The notes under the pieces are model-generated. The model was not told where the DNA came from. It was given only the letters and a program-made list of their open reading frames with translations, and ran no database searches. A stretch of 59,917 bases of DNA from positions 1 through 59,917 of the forward strand of contig CALKDK010000059.1 of the NCBI GenBank assembly GCA_938084055.1. Direction: 5' to 3'. The number at the start of each line of letters is the position of its first letter. Position 1 is the first letter of the stretch. This DNA comes from an uncultured Luminiphilus sp. (GTDB lineage: Bacteria > Pseudomonadota > Gammaproteobacteria > Pseudomonadales > Halieaceae). Below, piece by piece: positions 26,540-35,081 of the stretch. Both the position numbers and the translations under genes were made by a program.

Positions 26540-27994
26540 GTGACAGACACAATACAACCCCCAAGGGCATTGAGCCGTGAAATTGCCGAATCCTGCAGCG
26601 CCCTCGCTCCCGAAGATATTCCGGTACCTGTAAGGCACTACGCGAAATTGTGCGTTGCTGACGCCATTGGCATCGCCTTTGCCTCCCATCAGTATGAGTT
26701 TGCCGAGCGCTCGGTGGCGGGGGTGCGATCGATGGCCAGCCCCGGTCCTGCTGTTGTGGTGGGACTGGAGGATACGTTTGCTCCCCGGGATGCTGCGCTT
26801 TTGAACGGCACGCTGGTCCATGGACTGGATTTTGACGACACCCACCTGGGGTCGGTTGTCCATTGTTCCGCCAGCGCGGTGCCGACAGCACTCGCTGTGG
26901 CCGCTGAGCGTCATGTGTCCGGTGAAGCCTTATTGCTGTCTCTTGTCATGGCCACAGAAATCGATGCCCGGCTGGGTAGTGCAGCGGGTGGGACGTTTCA
27001 GCAGTTGGGCTTCCACCCCACGGGGGCGGTAGCAATTTTTGGGGCGACCGTGGCGGCGGTGCGCCTGCTGGGTGGAACCGTTGAAGATATGATCCGCGGG
27101 CAGGGCATCGCGTTGAGTATGGCGGGGGGCAGCATGGCTTTTCTCGATGACGGTTCCTGGACGAAGCGTTTGCATCCGGGATGGGCGGCCCAGTCGGCAC
27201 TGGCGGCGGCGAAATTGGCGATGGCGGGGTTTGAGGCGCCCACCGAGGCCTATGCCGGACGCTATGGGTTTTTTGCGCTGTTTACGCGGGATGCAGAGAA
27301 CGCCAGTAAGGTAGATTGGCAACACGCCTTTCGCGACTTTGCTATGGCGACGGTTGCCATAAAGCCCTATCCGATTTGTCATTTTAACCATGCGTCGGTA
27401 GACGCAGCCCTGGCGCTGCGCAGGGCGCACGCCCTGCGGTACGAAAATATTGAGTCGATCACCGTTGGCTTGCATGAACGCCAATTTGAGGTGGTGGTTG
27501 AGCCGAGAGAACGCAAAAAGAAACCGGACAGCGAATACGAAGCCAAGTTCAGTGCACCCTATGCGGTGGCAGCCGCATTGGTGCGGGGGGAGTTGGGGCT
27601 TCGTGAGCTGGATGCTGACAGTCGAGCCAATCCGGATATCCTGGCCCTCGCGGCTCGCATTACATGTGAGCATGACGCCCGATCACAGTACCCCAGGACA
27701 TTTTCTGGTGGCGTCAGCATACGAATGAAGGACGGTGCCTGTTTCGAACAGTTTGAGACGGTGAATCGGGGTGCCGAGGGGCGTTTGCTGGATGAGGGCG
27801 ATGTAAAATCCAAGTTTTCCCGCAATTGTCGGCTGGTTCTGTCTGAAGTTAGGACGCAACTGCTGTGGGATACGATCATGGCACTGGATACGGCTCCTGA
27901 TTGTTCGGCCTTACTGGCCAACTTACGCGGCTTGGGTGATGACGTTGTGGATGCTTATGGATCCGATGGGGAACTTAGGAGAGCAACATGCTGA
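26540..27994 (+). CDS. MmgE/PrpD family protein
   Basis: Family of cofactor-free dehydratases, decarboxylases and epimerases acting on citrate-like or other dicarboxylates (for example 2-methylcitrate dehydratase and cis-aconitate decarboxylase). The 484-residue protein shows HGLDFDDTHLGSVVHCSASA, QLGFHPTGAVAIFGATVAA, SMAGGSMAFLDDGSWTKRLH with PGWAAQSAL, and PYPICHFNH. It begins with GTG behind GGAGG and directly follows an operator-bearing promoter. The HpaB-like gene overlaps its last seven bases, so both are translationally linked. Its substrate is unknown; a small acid intermediate of the pathway is inferred. Confidence 0.9.
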   Translation: MTDTIQPPRALSREIAESCSALAPEDIPVPVRHYAKLCVADAIGIAFASHQYEFAERSVAGVRSMASPGPAVVVGLEDTFAPRDAALLNGTLVHGLDFDDTHLGSVVHCSASAVPTALAVAAERHVSGEALLLSLVMATEIDARLGSAAGGTFQQLGFHPTGAVAIFGATVAAVRLLGGTVEDMIRGQGIALSMAGGSMAFLDDGSWTKRLHPGWAAQSALAAAKLAMAGFEAPTEAYAGRYGFFALFTRDAENASKVDWQHAFRDFAMATVAIKPYPICHFNHASVDAALALRRAHALRYENIESITVGLHERQFEVVVEPRERKKKPDSEYEAKFSAPYAVAAALVRGELGLRELDADSRANPDILALAARITCEHDARSQYPRTFSGGVSIRMKDGACFEQFETVNRGAEGRLLDEGDVKSKFSRNCRLVLSEVRTQLLWDTIMALDTAPDCSALLANLRGLGDDVVDAYGSDGELRRATC

Positions 27995-29550
27995 TGAAAT
28001 CGGGTGGCAGGATCATGAGTGCGGCAGAGTATCGTGAAAGCCTTCGCGCCTACTCGCCAAAAGTCTTTGTCGATGGTGATGCGGTAGCCAGCGTAGCCGA
28101 CGATCCGAGACTCGCGCCGGGAATACGTGCGGTTGGGGTGACCTACGACTTTGCCCAAAAGCCAGAATTTGGTGGAGTCATGCTTGCTGATCAACTGACC
28201 TCCGGCAAAACTGTCAATCGAATGTTGCACGTCAATCGGCATTCCGAGGATCTTCTGAGCAAACTGGAGGCGGTGCGTCTGGTATGTCGTGAAAGCGGGT
28301 GCGCCCAGCGCTATCTGACCCACGATGCGTTGAATGCCATTTACCAATCCACATGGCGTATGGATGATGCCACTCAGGGGGGTGAATACCACGCCCGTTT
28401 TCTTGAATATCTGCATGATATACAGGACCGGGACCTTACCCTGGGTGTCGCCATGACAGACGCCAAAGGAGAGAGAGGGCTACGGCCCCATGCGCAAGCC
28501 AATACCGATGCCTATGTGCATATAAGTGAACGGCGTAGTGACGGCATTGTGTTGTCGGGTACCAAAGCAATTGTAACTGGCGGTCCCTACATGCATGAGC
28601 TCCTGGTCATGCCCTGCAGGACCATGGTTGAGGCTGATGCTGATTTTGCTGTGTGCTGTGCCGTACCGTTGGACGCCGAGGGTTTAACCATCGTTGCTCG
28701 ACCTGCTGGCCGCCCCGGGGAGGCTGCTGCAAAATTCAGTGCGCGGTTTGGGCAAAGTACCGCGGTATGCCATTTTTCAGATGTCTTTGTCCCCTGGGAC
28801 CGGGTTTTTATGGCGGGGGAGTGGGAGCACACAGAGCATCTGGTAACTTCGTATGCAAACCATCACCGTCACAGCTGCATAGGTGCCCGGGCGGGTTTTG
28901 GTGACCTTCTGATCGGCGCTGGGGCACTCATGACCGAGGCAAATGGTCTCGATATGGACAATGTTTCCCACCTCAGGGAAACCATGGTGGAACTGATCAA
29001 AATCGTGGAGGGCTTTTATGCCTGCGGCGTGGCCGCCTCTGTTTATGGCGTGGAGGATCCCTGCGGATCCTGGATGCCTGAGCCGGTGTTCTCCAATATA
29101 GGCAAACTGCTGCTGGCCACGCAGATTTACGATATGCACCGGACCGCCCATGAGGTGTCGGGAGGTTTGATCGTGGCGTTGCCCGGTCCTGATGAGGATC
29201 ATAATCCGGAAACGGCGGGCGATCTTGCCGCCGTACTGTCTGCCCGGCCCGATGTGCCCTATGACAAACGTATGGAAGTATCCCGGTTTATTGAGGATTT
29301 GACCGCCTCATCAACGGGGGGCTGGTACTCGGTAATCAGCCTGCATGGCGGTGGTTCCCCCCAGGCGATGAAGCGAGAAATTTATCGTCGTTACCCGGTC
29401 GAGGAGCGCAGGGCGCTGGTAGAGAGGCTGCTGGATCGCGGCGTTGCCGAGACGGGCAGCACCGGCGCGCCTGACCGTCAAAAACAGCCCGGACAGTGCT
29501 GCCCGACTGGATGTCAGGTTCCTGAACAACAGGATAAAGCTGACGACTGA
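27988..29550 (+). CDS. HpaB/4-hydroxybutyryl-CoA dehydratase-family flavoprotein
   Basis: Acyl-CoA-dehydrogenase-like flavoprotein family that contains two-component FADH2-dependent monooxygenases (HpaB, PvcC) and [4Fe-4S] 4-hydroxybutyryl-CoA dehydratase. The 520-residue protein closely resembles the dehydratase branch: AMTDAKGERGLRPH (about 155-168), GLTIVARPAGRPGE, FVPWDRVFM, ANHHRHSCIGARAGFGD (about 290-306) and LHGGGSPQAMKREI. From memory of the clostridial enzyme, the cluster ligands are Cys, Cys, His, Cys. Here Cys105 and His293 remain, but the other two positions read Tyr109 and Ala300. A cluster-free oxygenase or dehydratase is therefore likely. The last 40 residues are low-complexity and polar. 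The start has an AGGAG box. Confidence 0.85.
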   Translation: MLMKSGGRIMSAAEYRESLRAYSPKVFVDGDAVASVADDPRLAPGIRAVGVTYDFAQKPEFGGVMLADQLTSGKTVNRMLHVNRHSEDLLSKLEAVRLVCRESGCAQRYLTHDALNAIYQSTWRMDDATQGGEYHARFLEYLHDIQDRDLTLGVAMTDAKGERGLRPHAQANTDAYVHISERRSDGIVLSGTKAIVTGGPYMHELLVMPCRTMVEADADFAVCCAVPLDAEGLTIVARPAGRPGEAAAKFSARFGQSTAVCHFSDVFVPWDRVFMAGEWEHTEHLVTSYANHHRHSCIGARAGFGDLLIGAGALMTEANGLDMDNVSHLRETMVELIKIVEGFYACGVAASVYGVEDPCGSWMPEPVFSNIGKLLLATQIYDMHRTAHEVSGGLIVALPGPDEDHNPETAGDLAAVLSARPDVPYDKRMEVSRFIEDLTASSTGGWYSVISLHGGGSPQAMKREIYRRYPVEERRALVERLLDRGVAETGSTGAPDRQKQPGQCCPTGCQVPEQQDKADD

Positions 29551-29596
29551 ACAGCGCACTCTCAGAGCCCTGATGAGGCGCTGCTGGCGCGGGGCG

Positions 29597-30442
29597 TTAC
29601 ACCGGAACAGCGAGTTCCAGAGGCGGCAAAATCGTTGTTCTCTTCATGAGGCGATTGTGGCTTTGATCGAAGGGGTCTCGACGGTGCATTGTGCAGGCGT
29701 TATCCCACAACAGTGCGTCGCCCGGCCGCCAGGCGTGTGAGTACACATAACGCGGCTGGACGGTCCACTCGAAAAGATAGTCCAGCATGGCCCTGCTCTC
29801 GGCCGCATCCCACCCGGTGATTTCTGTGGTCATGCCCGGGCAAAGGTACAGCGCTTTGCGCCCCGTGATGGGGTGGGTACGCACTATGGGGTGCTCTATA
29901 TCCGGAGAGCGTTTCTTCTGTTCGCTGCTGGTAGGCACGCTGAAGGCCCGGTTGAAAGCTTCGTAGGACTGCACCGCCCGTGCCCCTTCGAGCCGCTCTT
30001 TAACATCGTCCGGTAACTCCTGGTAAGCGGTCGTCATATCGGCGAACTCAGTGTTGCCGCCCTGGGGTGGCAGGGTGTGTGCCATCAGCAGTGACCCCAC
30101 GGCAGGGCGCGGCAGGTAGATCTGGTCGTAGTGCCAGCCAACCTCGGTGTCTGCCAAAATCCCCAGCTTCCTGCCGTCCTTTTGGATATTTGAGACATAG
30201 AGGACCTCGGGGTGCTCAGGAGACAGGTACTCGCTGCGCACATGGATTTCGAGGTCGCCAAAATACCGGCTGAAACGCACCAGCGTGGCTTCATCAAGAG
30301 CTTGGTTGCGAAACAGCAGAAGCTTATGCTGGGCCCACAGTGCTTTTATGGCAGCGCTTTCCTCAGCTGAGGTCTGAGCTGATATGGCGAAGTCCAAAAC
30401 CTCTGCACCAAACGTTTCACCCAGTGGTCGTATTGCTGTCAC
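29597..30442 (-). CDS. TauD/TfdA family Fe(II)/2-oxoglutarate dioxygenase
   Basis: Non-haem iron oxygenase that hydroxylates a substrate with consumption of 2-oxoglutarate. The 281-residue protein has the iron-binding HxD in VGWHYDQIYLP (about residues 101-111), the distal His in NACTMHRRDPF and a downstream Arg (RLMKRTTI) for 2-oxoglutarate, plus the family motif LLFRNQALDEATLVRFSRYFG. The GTG start at 30442 has GGAG 8 bp upstream. It is preceded by a good promoter carrying operator site 3, so it belongs to the same regulon. It could hydroxylate an N-alkyl or side-chain carbon; the substrate is not determinable. Confidence 0.9.
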   Translation of the reverse strand: MTAIRPLGETFGAEVLDFAISAQTSAEESAAIKALWAQHKLLLFRNQALDEATLVRFSRYFGDLEIHVRSEYLSPEHPEVLYVSNIQKDGRKLGILADTEVGWHYDQIYLPRPAVGSLLMAHTLPPQGGNTEFADMTTAYQELPDDVKERLEGARAVQSYEAFNRAFSVPTSSEQKKRSPDIEHPIVRTHPITGRKALYLCPGMTTEITGWDAAESRAMLDYLFEWTVQPRYVYSHAWRPGDALLWDNACTMHRRDPFDQSHNRLMKRTTILPPLELAVPV

Positions 30443-30468
30443 GTTGCATCTCCAGTCCGCTCTTCCCC

Positions 30469-30497
30469 AATTGTACGGACATTTGTTTTGGTTTCAA
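30469..30497 (-). promoter_or_regulatory. Promoter with operator, site 3 (TauD gene)
   Basis: On the minus strand, TTGAAA (30497-30492) and TACAAT (30475-30470) are 16 bp apart, both 5/6 matches to the sigma-70 consensus. The operator AAATGTCCGTACAATT (30484-30469) covers the spacer and the -10 box. It lies 28 bp upstream of the TauD start codon. Confidence 0.68.
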
Positions 30498-30512
30498 ACA
30501 GAATCACGGGGA

Positions 30513-31436
30513 TTAGCGGTTTTTACTCGCTGCCCGCCACTCGAGGAGGGCCACACCGAGAACGACCATGCCGGTACCCAGGAGTTGAAGTAGTGACAGG
30601 CGTTCGTCGTAAATCAGGTAGGCCATCAGGGCTGTCGCAGGCGGTCCAACGGTACTGAGCAGCGCTCCGCGGGACGCTCCAATGCGTCGTATGCCCTCGG
30701 CAACGAAAAACAGGGGCAGGATGGTGGAGAAAATGATGAGCCCGAGCATAGTCCAAAGTGTGCCTTCGGGAAGATTGAATTCAAACCAGCCAAACAACAG
30801 GCTGTGGTGGAGGAAAAATGCAGTACCTGCTGCGGTCATGGCCGTCAGCGTGAAGGCTGCGGAGCTCATGGCACGTGTGAGAATCCCGCTGGCGAGGAAG
30901 TAAGTGGCGATGGTGACAGAACAGAACATAACCCAGAGAACACCTTTCCATTGCGCCGTTGTCAGCGAAACATCTGCCGCGCCGGTCACCAGGAAGACTC
31001 CAATACTGGTTGTCATTAAAGCCAGTAGCGTTGAACCTGAAGGCAGCTTGCGGGTTCCGAGGGCGCTCAGCAATACGACAATAGCCGGATAGGAAAACAG
31101 TAGGGCGCGCTCCACATTGGCCTGGATTACAGTGAGGGCGTAAAAATTAGCCAGTGCGCCGAGGTAGTAGCACCATACCCCCGCGAGGGCGGCGGCCAGC
31201 AGTTGGCCCGGGGTGGGTGACACTGCCGGACGCGATCTGTTTCTGCGGGTACTAAGGCCTGCTATGAGCACGAAGCCGGGGATCGCCAATACCGAGCGTA
31301 TGGCGGCCACATCGTGATAGGTGAGTCCATGGGCGTAGAGCGCCTTTGCAAAAAGCCCTTTGGCCGCTAGCAGTATTGCAGCGATCGCTACAAGAATTGC
31401 GCCAATAGCCGCCCCGCGGGGTGGGTGGGTGTGCAC
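30513..31436 (-). CDS. EamA/DMT-family membrane transporter
   Basis: Drug/metabolite-transporter family protein in the inner membrane, usually an exporter of metabolites or amino acids. The 307-residue protein has about ten hydrophobic segments arranged as two EamA repeats, for example AAIGAILVAIAAILLAAKG near the start and YDERLSLLQLLGTGMVVLG near the end. Its GTG start shares one base with the stop of the isochorismatase-like gene upstream (TAGTG), so the two are translationally coupled. Direction of transport and substrate are not visible; release of a toxic intermediate or uptake of substrate are both possible. Confidence 0.88.
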   Translation of the reverse strand: MHTHPPRGAAIGAILVAIAAILLAAKGLFAKALYAHGLTYHDVAAIRSVLAIPGFVLIAGLSTRRNRSRPAVSPTPGQLLAAALAGVWCYYLGALANFYALTVIQANVERALLFSYPAIVVLLSALGTRKLPSGSTLLALMTTSIGVFLVTGAADVSLTTAQWKGVLWVMFCSVTIATYFLASGILTRAMSSAAFTLTAMTAAGTAFFLHHSLLFGWFEFNLPEGTLWTMLGLIIFSTILPLFFVAEGIRRIGASRGALLSTVGPPATALMAYLIYDERLSLLQLLGTGMVVLGVALLEWRAASKNR

Positions 31437-32113
31437 TAATCGCTCGGTGAGGAGAGTTCGGTAAGGACCTCATCGGTAGTGAGCACGCGCGCCCAGAGTC
31501 TGCGCAGCATTGTGAGGGTTGCCTGCTGCATATCCTCGCTATCGGTGCCCGTACCATCGCTGACGACGACGACCTGATATTGGTGATCACAGGCTTCCAT
31601 CGAGGTCATGGCGACACAGTTATTAGTTGAGACCCCCACGGTGACGACGGTGCGAATGCCCTTGGCACGCAGGGTACTGTCAAGCCCGGTCGAGCGAAAT
31701 GCGCCCTGGGTAGTCTTGTTAAGAACCAGTTCGCCGGGCAGGGGTTGTAGCCCGTCGACAATGTCATGCTCTGGTTGCCCCAGGATGTTGTTGGTCGCTC
31801 GAATGATGGGTGCCATATGAGGAGGGGCGTCGCTGGCGTCGGGGGAATTTGCGCCATAGGTAATGTAAATGATGTCTGCGCCCGCCCGCCTGAAAGCAGC
31901 CTGCAGTCGCTGAATGTTGGGGACGAGCAGCTGTTCAATGCGGTCAAAGCGGTAGGCTGCCCGGTCTGACTCACCCTTGCCAGCCAGGAGTTTACCCAGC
32001 CCCATCGCCCGGTTGCCGGTGGCATTCTGCATATCGACGACGATCAGTGCCGTCTCGCCGGCATCGATGGAGAAGGTCTGGCTGAAAGCGTCAACAAACC
32101 CGGGCTGGCTCAT
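31436..32113 (-). CDS. Isochorismatase-fold amidohydrolase (RutB-like)
   Basis: Cysteine hydrolase expected to release ammonia or CO2 from a carbamoyl or amide group. The 225-residue protein has Asp in LIVVDMQNATG, Lys in VLNKTTQGAF and Cys in VGVSTNNCVAMTSMEACDHQ, the catalytic triad. The STNNCV loop differs from the TTSGCV loop of the other two isochorismatase-like proteins and is closer to RutB (ureidoacrylate amidohydrolase) and biuret hydrolase. It is first in a minus-strand operon with the EamA transporter, behind operator site 4. Confidence 0.87.
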   Translation of the reverse strand: MSQPGFVDAFSQTFSIDAGETALIVVDMQNATGNRAMGLGKLLAGKGESDRAAYRFDRIEQLLVPNIQRLQAAFRRAGADIIYITYGANSPDASDAPPHMAPIIRATNNILGQPEHDIVDGLQPLPGELVLNKTTQGAFRSTGLDSTLRAKGIRTVVTVGVSTNNCVAMTSMEACDHQYQVVVVSDGTGTDSEDMQQATLTMLRRLWARVLTTDEVLTELSSPSD

Positions 32114-32126
32114 TTAGGCTACTCCC

Positions 32127-32169
32127 TTGAAATGTTCGTACATTTTACGCCATATTGGACAGACATCCC
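32127..32169. promoter_or_regulatory. Divergent promoters with operator, site 4
   Basis: AAATGTTCGTACATTT (32130-32145) lies between divergent isochorismatase-like genes. Towards the minus strand, TTGGGA (32169-32164) and TAAAAT (32145-32140 side) are 18 bp apart, with the -10 merged into the operator as at sites 1 and 2. Towards the plus strand, TTGAAA (32127-32132) and CATATT (32151-32156) are 18 bp apart with the operator in the spacer. A single site could control both operons. Confidence 0.68.
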
Positions 32170-32200
32170 AAATTAGCGTTTCAGCACAGGGTAAACAGCG

Positions 32201-32818
32201 ATGGACCAATTTGAAAAGGCCGGGTATGGGCAGCGCGATATAGGGTTTGGCGACCGTCTAGCGCTGCTGATTGTGGATTTCCAGTTGGGTTTTACCGACG
32301 GCGTCAGTCCGATCGGCCGCAGCGAGCATATCCAGAGTGCTGTCGAAAATACCCGTACCTTGCTGTCGGCCTGTAAAGAGCGGGACATTCCGGTGGCCTC
32401 CTGTCGCGTTGCCTGGGGCGGTCCGGATGAGATGACATACTGGAAAATAGACACCTTATACGATGGCAGTTTTTACCATGGGCACCGCTGCACGGAGTTC
32501 GATCCTCGGATTTCAGATCCCGACTACGTTTTCGAATTCATCAAGACGGCGCCCTCTATTTTTTATGAGACGCCCCTGAAACCCTGGCTGGTTACCCATG
32601 GCATTGACACCACCGTTATCACTGGCTGTACGACATCGGGATGTGTGCGGGCCTCCATCGTTGATAGCTTCTCAGCGGGATACCGTACAATCGTGCCCGC
32701 TGACTGCTGTGGAGACCAGGACGAAGAGGCCCATGCCAGTAATTTGAGGGATGTGGGTCGTAGGTATGCCGATGTTGTTGATCTGCAGACCGTGCTCAAC
32801 CATATCAACGCCATCTGA
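32201..32818 (+). CDS. Isochorismatase-fold amidohydrolase (N-carbamoylsarcosine/maleamate amidase-like)
   Basis: Cysteine hydrolase of 205 residues. The triad is Asp in LLIVDFQLGFTDG, Lys in FEFIKTAPSIF and Cys in TGCTTSGCVRASIVDSFSAG. The TTSGCVRASIVDSF sequence is characteristic of N-carbamoylsarcosine amidohydrolase and of the maleamate amidase NicF, so a carbamoyl-amino acid or half-amide is the likely substrate. It is closely similar in its Cys loop to the protein at 20427. It is followed after 28 bp by the alpha/beta hydrolase gene and shares operator site 4 with the divergent isochorismatase-EamA operon. Confidence 0.88.
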   Translation: MDQFEKAGYGQRDIGFGDRLALLIVDFQLGFTDGVSPIGRSEHIQSAVENTRTLLSACKERDIPVASCRVAWGGPDEMTYWKIDTLYDGSFYHGHRCTEFDPRISDPDYVFEFIKTAPSIFYETPLKPWLVTHGIDTTVITGCTTSGCVRASIVDSFSAGYRTIVPADCCGDQDEEAHASNLRDVGRRYADVVDLQTVLNHINAI

Positions 32819-32846
32819 ATGAGTCGATGACTTAGGAGAACGCACC

Positions 32847-33650
32847 ATGCCCGTGGCCCAGATCAACGGACACAACATGTACTACGAGGTACATGGAGAA
32901 GGACCCCCAGCCGTCTACATAGGGGGCTGGGACACGTTTTGTCACGGCCGCGATCACTTCCTCGCCCGGGGCATGACCGATAAGTACAGCACCCTGATTA
33001 TTGATTATCGCGGCATTGGCGAGTCTGATGATGACTTGTCCATGGTGCCGTCTACGGAACAGTTTGCAGACGACATAGCTGCGCTTCTCGATCATCTGAA
33101 TATGAAGTCAGTCTATTTTGTAGGGCTGGTGGGTATGGGCGCCTGCATAGGCCAGTGGGTTGCCCTCAAGCGCCCGGATCTTGTTCGCTGTATGGTCAAT
33201 ATGGGGTGCTGGACGTGGGCGGACCCTATGCTCGCAGACCAGCTTCAGGCGTTTGGAGATATCCACGAGCACGCTGGATTTGCGGCGTTTCAGGCTATGG
33301 TGGCGTCTTATTCGTTCCGTCCCGATTACTATAATGCGAACCGGGATAAGTTGCTGGGTCCGGGTGGTGTCTGGGGTAGCCTGGCGGGGCGCGTGCCCGC
33401 ACACCTGCGATTTATCCAGGCCTGTAGGGGCCACGACATCCGTCGGCATCTGAAGGACATAGCAGCCCCGACCCTGGTCATTCATGCAGGTCAGGACATT
33501 ATTACGGGACCGCGAACCACGCTGCCTCTCGAGGAGGGGTTACCCCACAGTACCGGAGTGACGATGGAAGAAGTCGCCCATGTTGTTGCGGGCAAGGAAG
33601 AGAAAATCGCATTCTGTCGCATTTTATTCGACTTCCTCAGCCGTCACTGA
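32847..33650 (+). CDS. Alpha/beta-hydrolase-fold protein without the usual nucleophile (RutD-like)
   Basis: The 267-residue protein has the fold's landmarks: oxyanion region VYIGGWDT, IIDYRGIGESD, and a late LVIHAGQDIITGP and VAHVV (candidate acid and His). At the nucleophile elbow, where GxSxG is expected, it reads FVGLVGMGACIG (residues 91-102) with no serine. By helix spacing the nucleophile position is Gly96; Cys100 in GACIG is the only reactive residue close by. E. coli RutD likewise lacks the serine (GHALG, from memory). It forms an operon with the amidase gene at 32201. It may assist or accelerate hydrolysis of an unstable intermediate, which is inference. Confidence 0.82.
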   Translation: MPVAQINGHNMYYEVHGEGPPAVYIGGWDTFCHGRDHFLARGMTDKYSTLIIDYRGIGESDDDLSMVPSTEQFADDIAALLDHLNMKSVYFVGLVGMGACIGQWVALKRPDLVRCMVNMGCWTWADPMLADQLQAFGDIHEHAGFAAFQAMVASYSFRPDYYNANRDKLLGPGGVWGSLAGRVPAHLRFIQACRGHDIRRHLKDIAAPTLVIHAGQDIITGPRTTLPLEEGLPHSTGVTMEEVAHVVAGKEEKIAFCRILFDFLSRH

Positions 33651-33704
33651 GCGTCTCTGTGCATGGCGGCTCGATGTGGACGCCCCGGCACGCAAGGGTG
33701 GGTC

Positions 33705-33803
33705 CTGGCAGGTTGTTTTGCCAGGGCCGGCGTGGTGCCAGGGACTCTGCGGCGGCCTTTGCAACCCCCGCTGTTCCGCCACTCGGTGGGACACCGAGAG
33801 TGA
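33705..33803. terminator. Hairpins between convergent genes
   Basis: Between the convergent genes ending at 33650 and 33804 there are two strong hairpins: GGTCCTGGCA/TGCCAGGGCC near 33700-33727 and CTCGGTG-GGA-CACCGAG near 33783-33800. Neither has a clear T-run, so intrinsic termination is uncertain. Confidence 0.4.
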
Positions 33804-34988
33804 CTAGACCGCGCCGCTATCCTCGAGTTCCGACAGGTCGCCATGACCCAATTCTTCCCCGAGGATACTGGCATTGTCGGCCCCCAGGCCGTTACCACAT
33901 CGCGCTTCAAGACGCTCGCCATCAATCTTTATGGGATTACTTAATGCCCGGTACTCCTCGACTGTCCGATGCGGCAGGGTCTGGATCATTCCGGTAGCGT
34001 GAACGAAAGGATTCTGCAGCGCTTCGGAGAGTGTGTGGACCGGCGCAACAGGAATCTTGGTCTGTAGCAGACTGAACCAGTGATCGGTGGTTTGGGTGGA
34101 GAGAATGTCGTCGAGAACTGTGGTCAGTAGCGCCCTGTTCTCCGCCCTATTTGCCATAGTGGCGAATCGTGGGTCATCAGCCAGTTCGGGATGGTCGATG
34201 TTTTCCAGCAACAGCTCCCAAAATTTCTGTGTCATGCACATGAGGAAAATCCAGCCATCCCGGGTTCGGTATAGCTGGACGGGCGTGTTGTATGGGTGTG
34301 CAGATCGGGCCACGCGGCTCGTCTCGATGCCATGGTTCATATACCAGGTCCCGGGGTAGGTCAGCTGGTGCAGTGCCACATCGAAAAGGCTGACATCCAC
34401 GTCACGTCCACCGTGTTTCTCCCGGCTTAACAGGGCGGAGACACAGCCCAGTGCCGCGACCACGCCGGTCATGAAATCAATCATGGATAATCCAAAGCGC
34501 GCGGGCGGTGAGTCGGGTTCTCCGGTAATACCAAGGAAACCGCATTCTGCCTGCATCAGGTAGTCATAACCGGGCCAGTCCGAGCGATCGTTGTCGCGTC
34601 CGTAGGCAGAAATGTGGGTGCAGACAATGTCGGGCTTTATGTCTTTCAGTGAGGCGTAATCCAGGCCCAGTTTTACTGGCTGGCTGCCCCGCAAGTTGTT
34701 CCAGACAACATCCGCCGAGCGCACCAGATCCTCAAAAAGCGCGCGACCCTCTGGGTGTTTAAGATTCAGTGTGACGCTGCGCTTGGAAAGATTAAAGGCC
34801 TGGAAATAGGCGCTATCGTCCTCTGCAAGCGTTATGGCTCCTGACTGTCGGGAGGGGTCGCCTCCGGTAGCGCGGTTTTCAACCTTGATGACGTCAGCGC
34901 CAAGTTCCGCAAGGTACATCGACCCGTAGGGCCCAGCGCCGAATTGCTCGATGGCGATGACCCGTATGCCCTCCAGGGGTTTATTCAT
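33804..34988 (-). CDS. CaiB/BaiF-type CoA transferase (first of three)
   Basis: Family III CoA transferase, moving CoA between an acyl-CoA donor and a carboxylic acid. The 394-residue protein starts MNKPLEGIRVIAIEQFGAGP and has VIKVENRATGGDPSR, NLKHPEGRALFEDLV and DVDVSLFDVALHQLTY, in which the Asp of LFD matches the usual catalytic aspartate. An upstream start at 35042 would begin before the operator and is rejected. Operator site 5 lies 12 bp upstream of the ATG. It is divergent from hyuA. It probably activates an acid released by the hydrolases; the substrate is unknown. Confidence 0.9.
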   Translation of the reverse strand: MNKPLEGIRVIAIEQFGAGPYGSMYLAELGADVIKVENRATGGDPSRQSGAITLAEDDSAYFQAFNLSKRSVTLNLKHPEGRALFEDLVRSADVVWNNLRGSQPVKLGLDYASLKDIKPDIVCTHISAYGRDNDRSDWPGYDYLMQAECGFLGITGEPDSPPARFGLSMIDFMTGVVAALGCVSALLSREKHGGRDVDVSLFDVALHQLTYPGTWYMNHGIETSRVARSAHPYNTPVQLYRTRDGWIFLMCMTQKFWELLLENIDHPELADDPRFATMANRAENRALLTTVLDDILSTQTTDHWFSLLQTKIPVAPVHTLSEALQNPFVHATGMIQTLPHRTVEEYRALSNPIKIDGERLEARCGNGLGADNASILGEELGHGDLSELEDSGAV

Positions 34989-34999
34989 TACAGTCTTCC

Positions 35000-35015
35000 A
35001 AATGTTCGGATATGT
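35000..35015. promoter_or_regulatory. Predicted operator, site 5 (CoA-transferase gene)
   Basis: AAATGTTCGGATATGT, identical to the operator consensus in the left half and with two mismatches in the right half. It sits in the leader of the minus-strand CoA transferase gene. Together with site 6 it brackets the hyuA/CoA-transferase divergent promoter region. Confidence 0.5.
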
Positions 35016-35081
35016 CTGAGTGGACTGTCTTGCGCCGCTCATCGTAATGGTGCAAGGTGCAGCATAACGGTAACGGCCAAC

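Noticed and set aside
32153-32167. A second operator next to site 4 (TTGGACAGACATCC)
   Set aside because: Only one half-site is recognisable and the spacing of the core differs.
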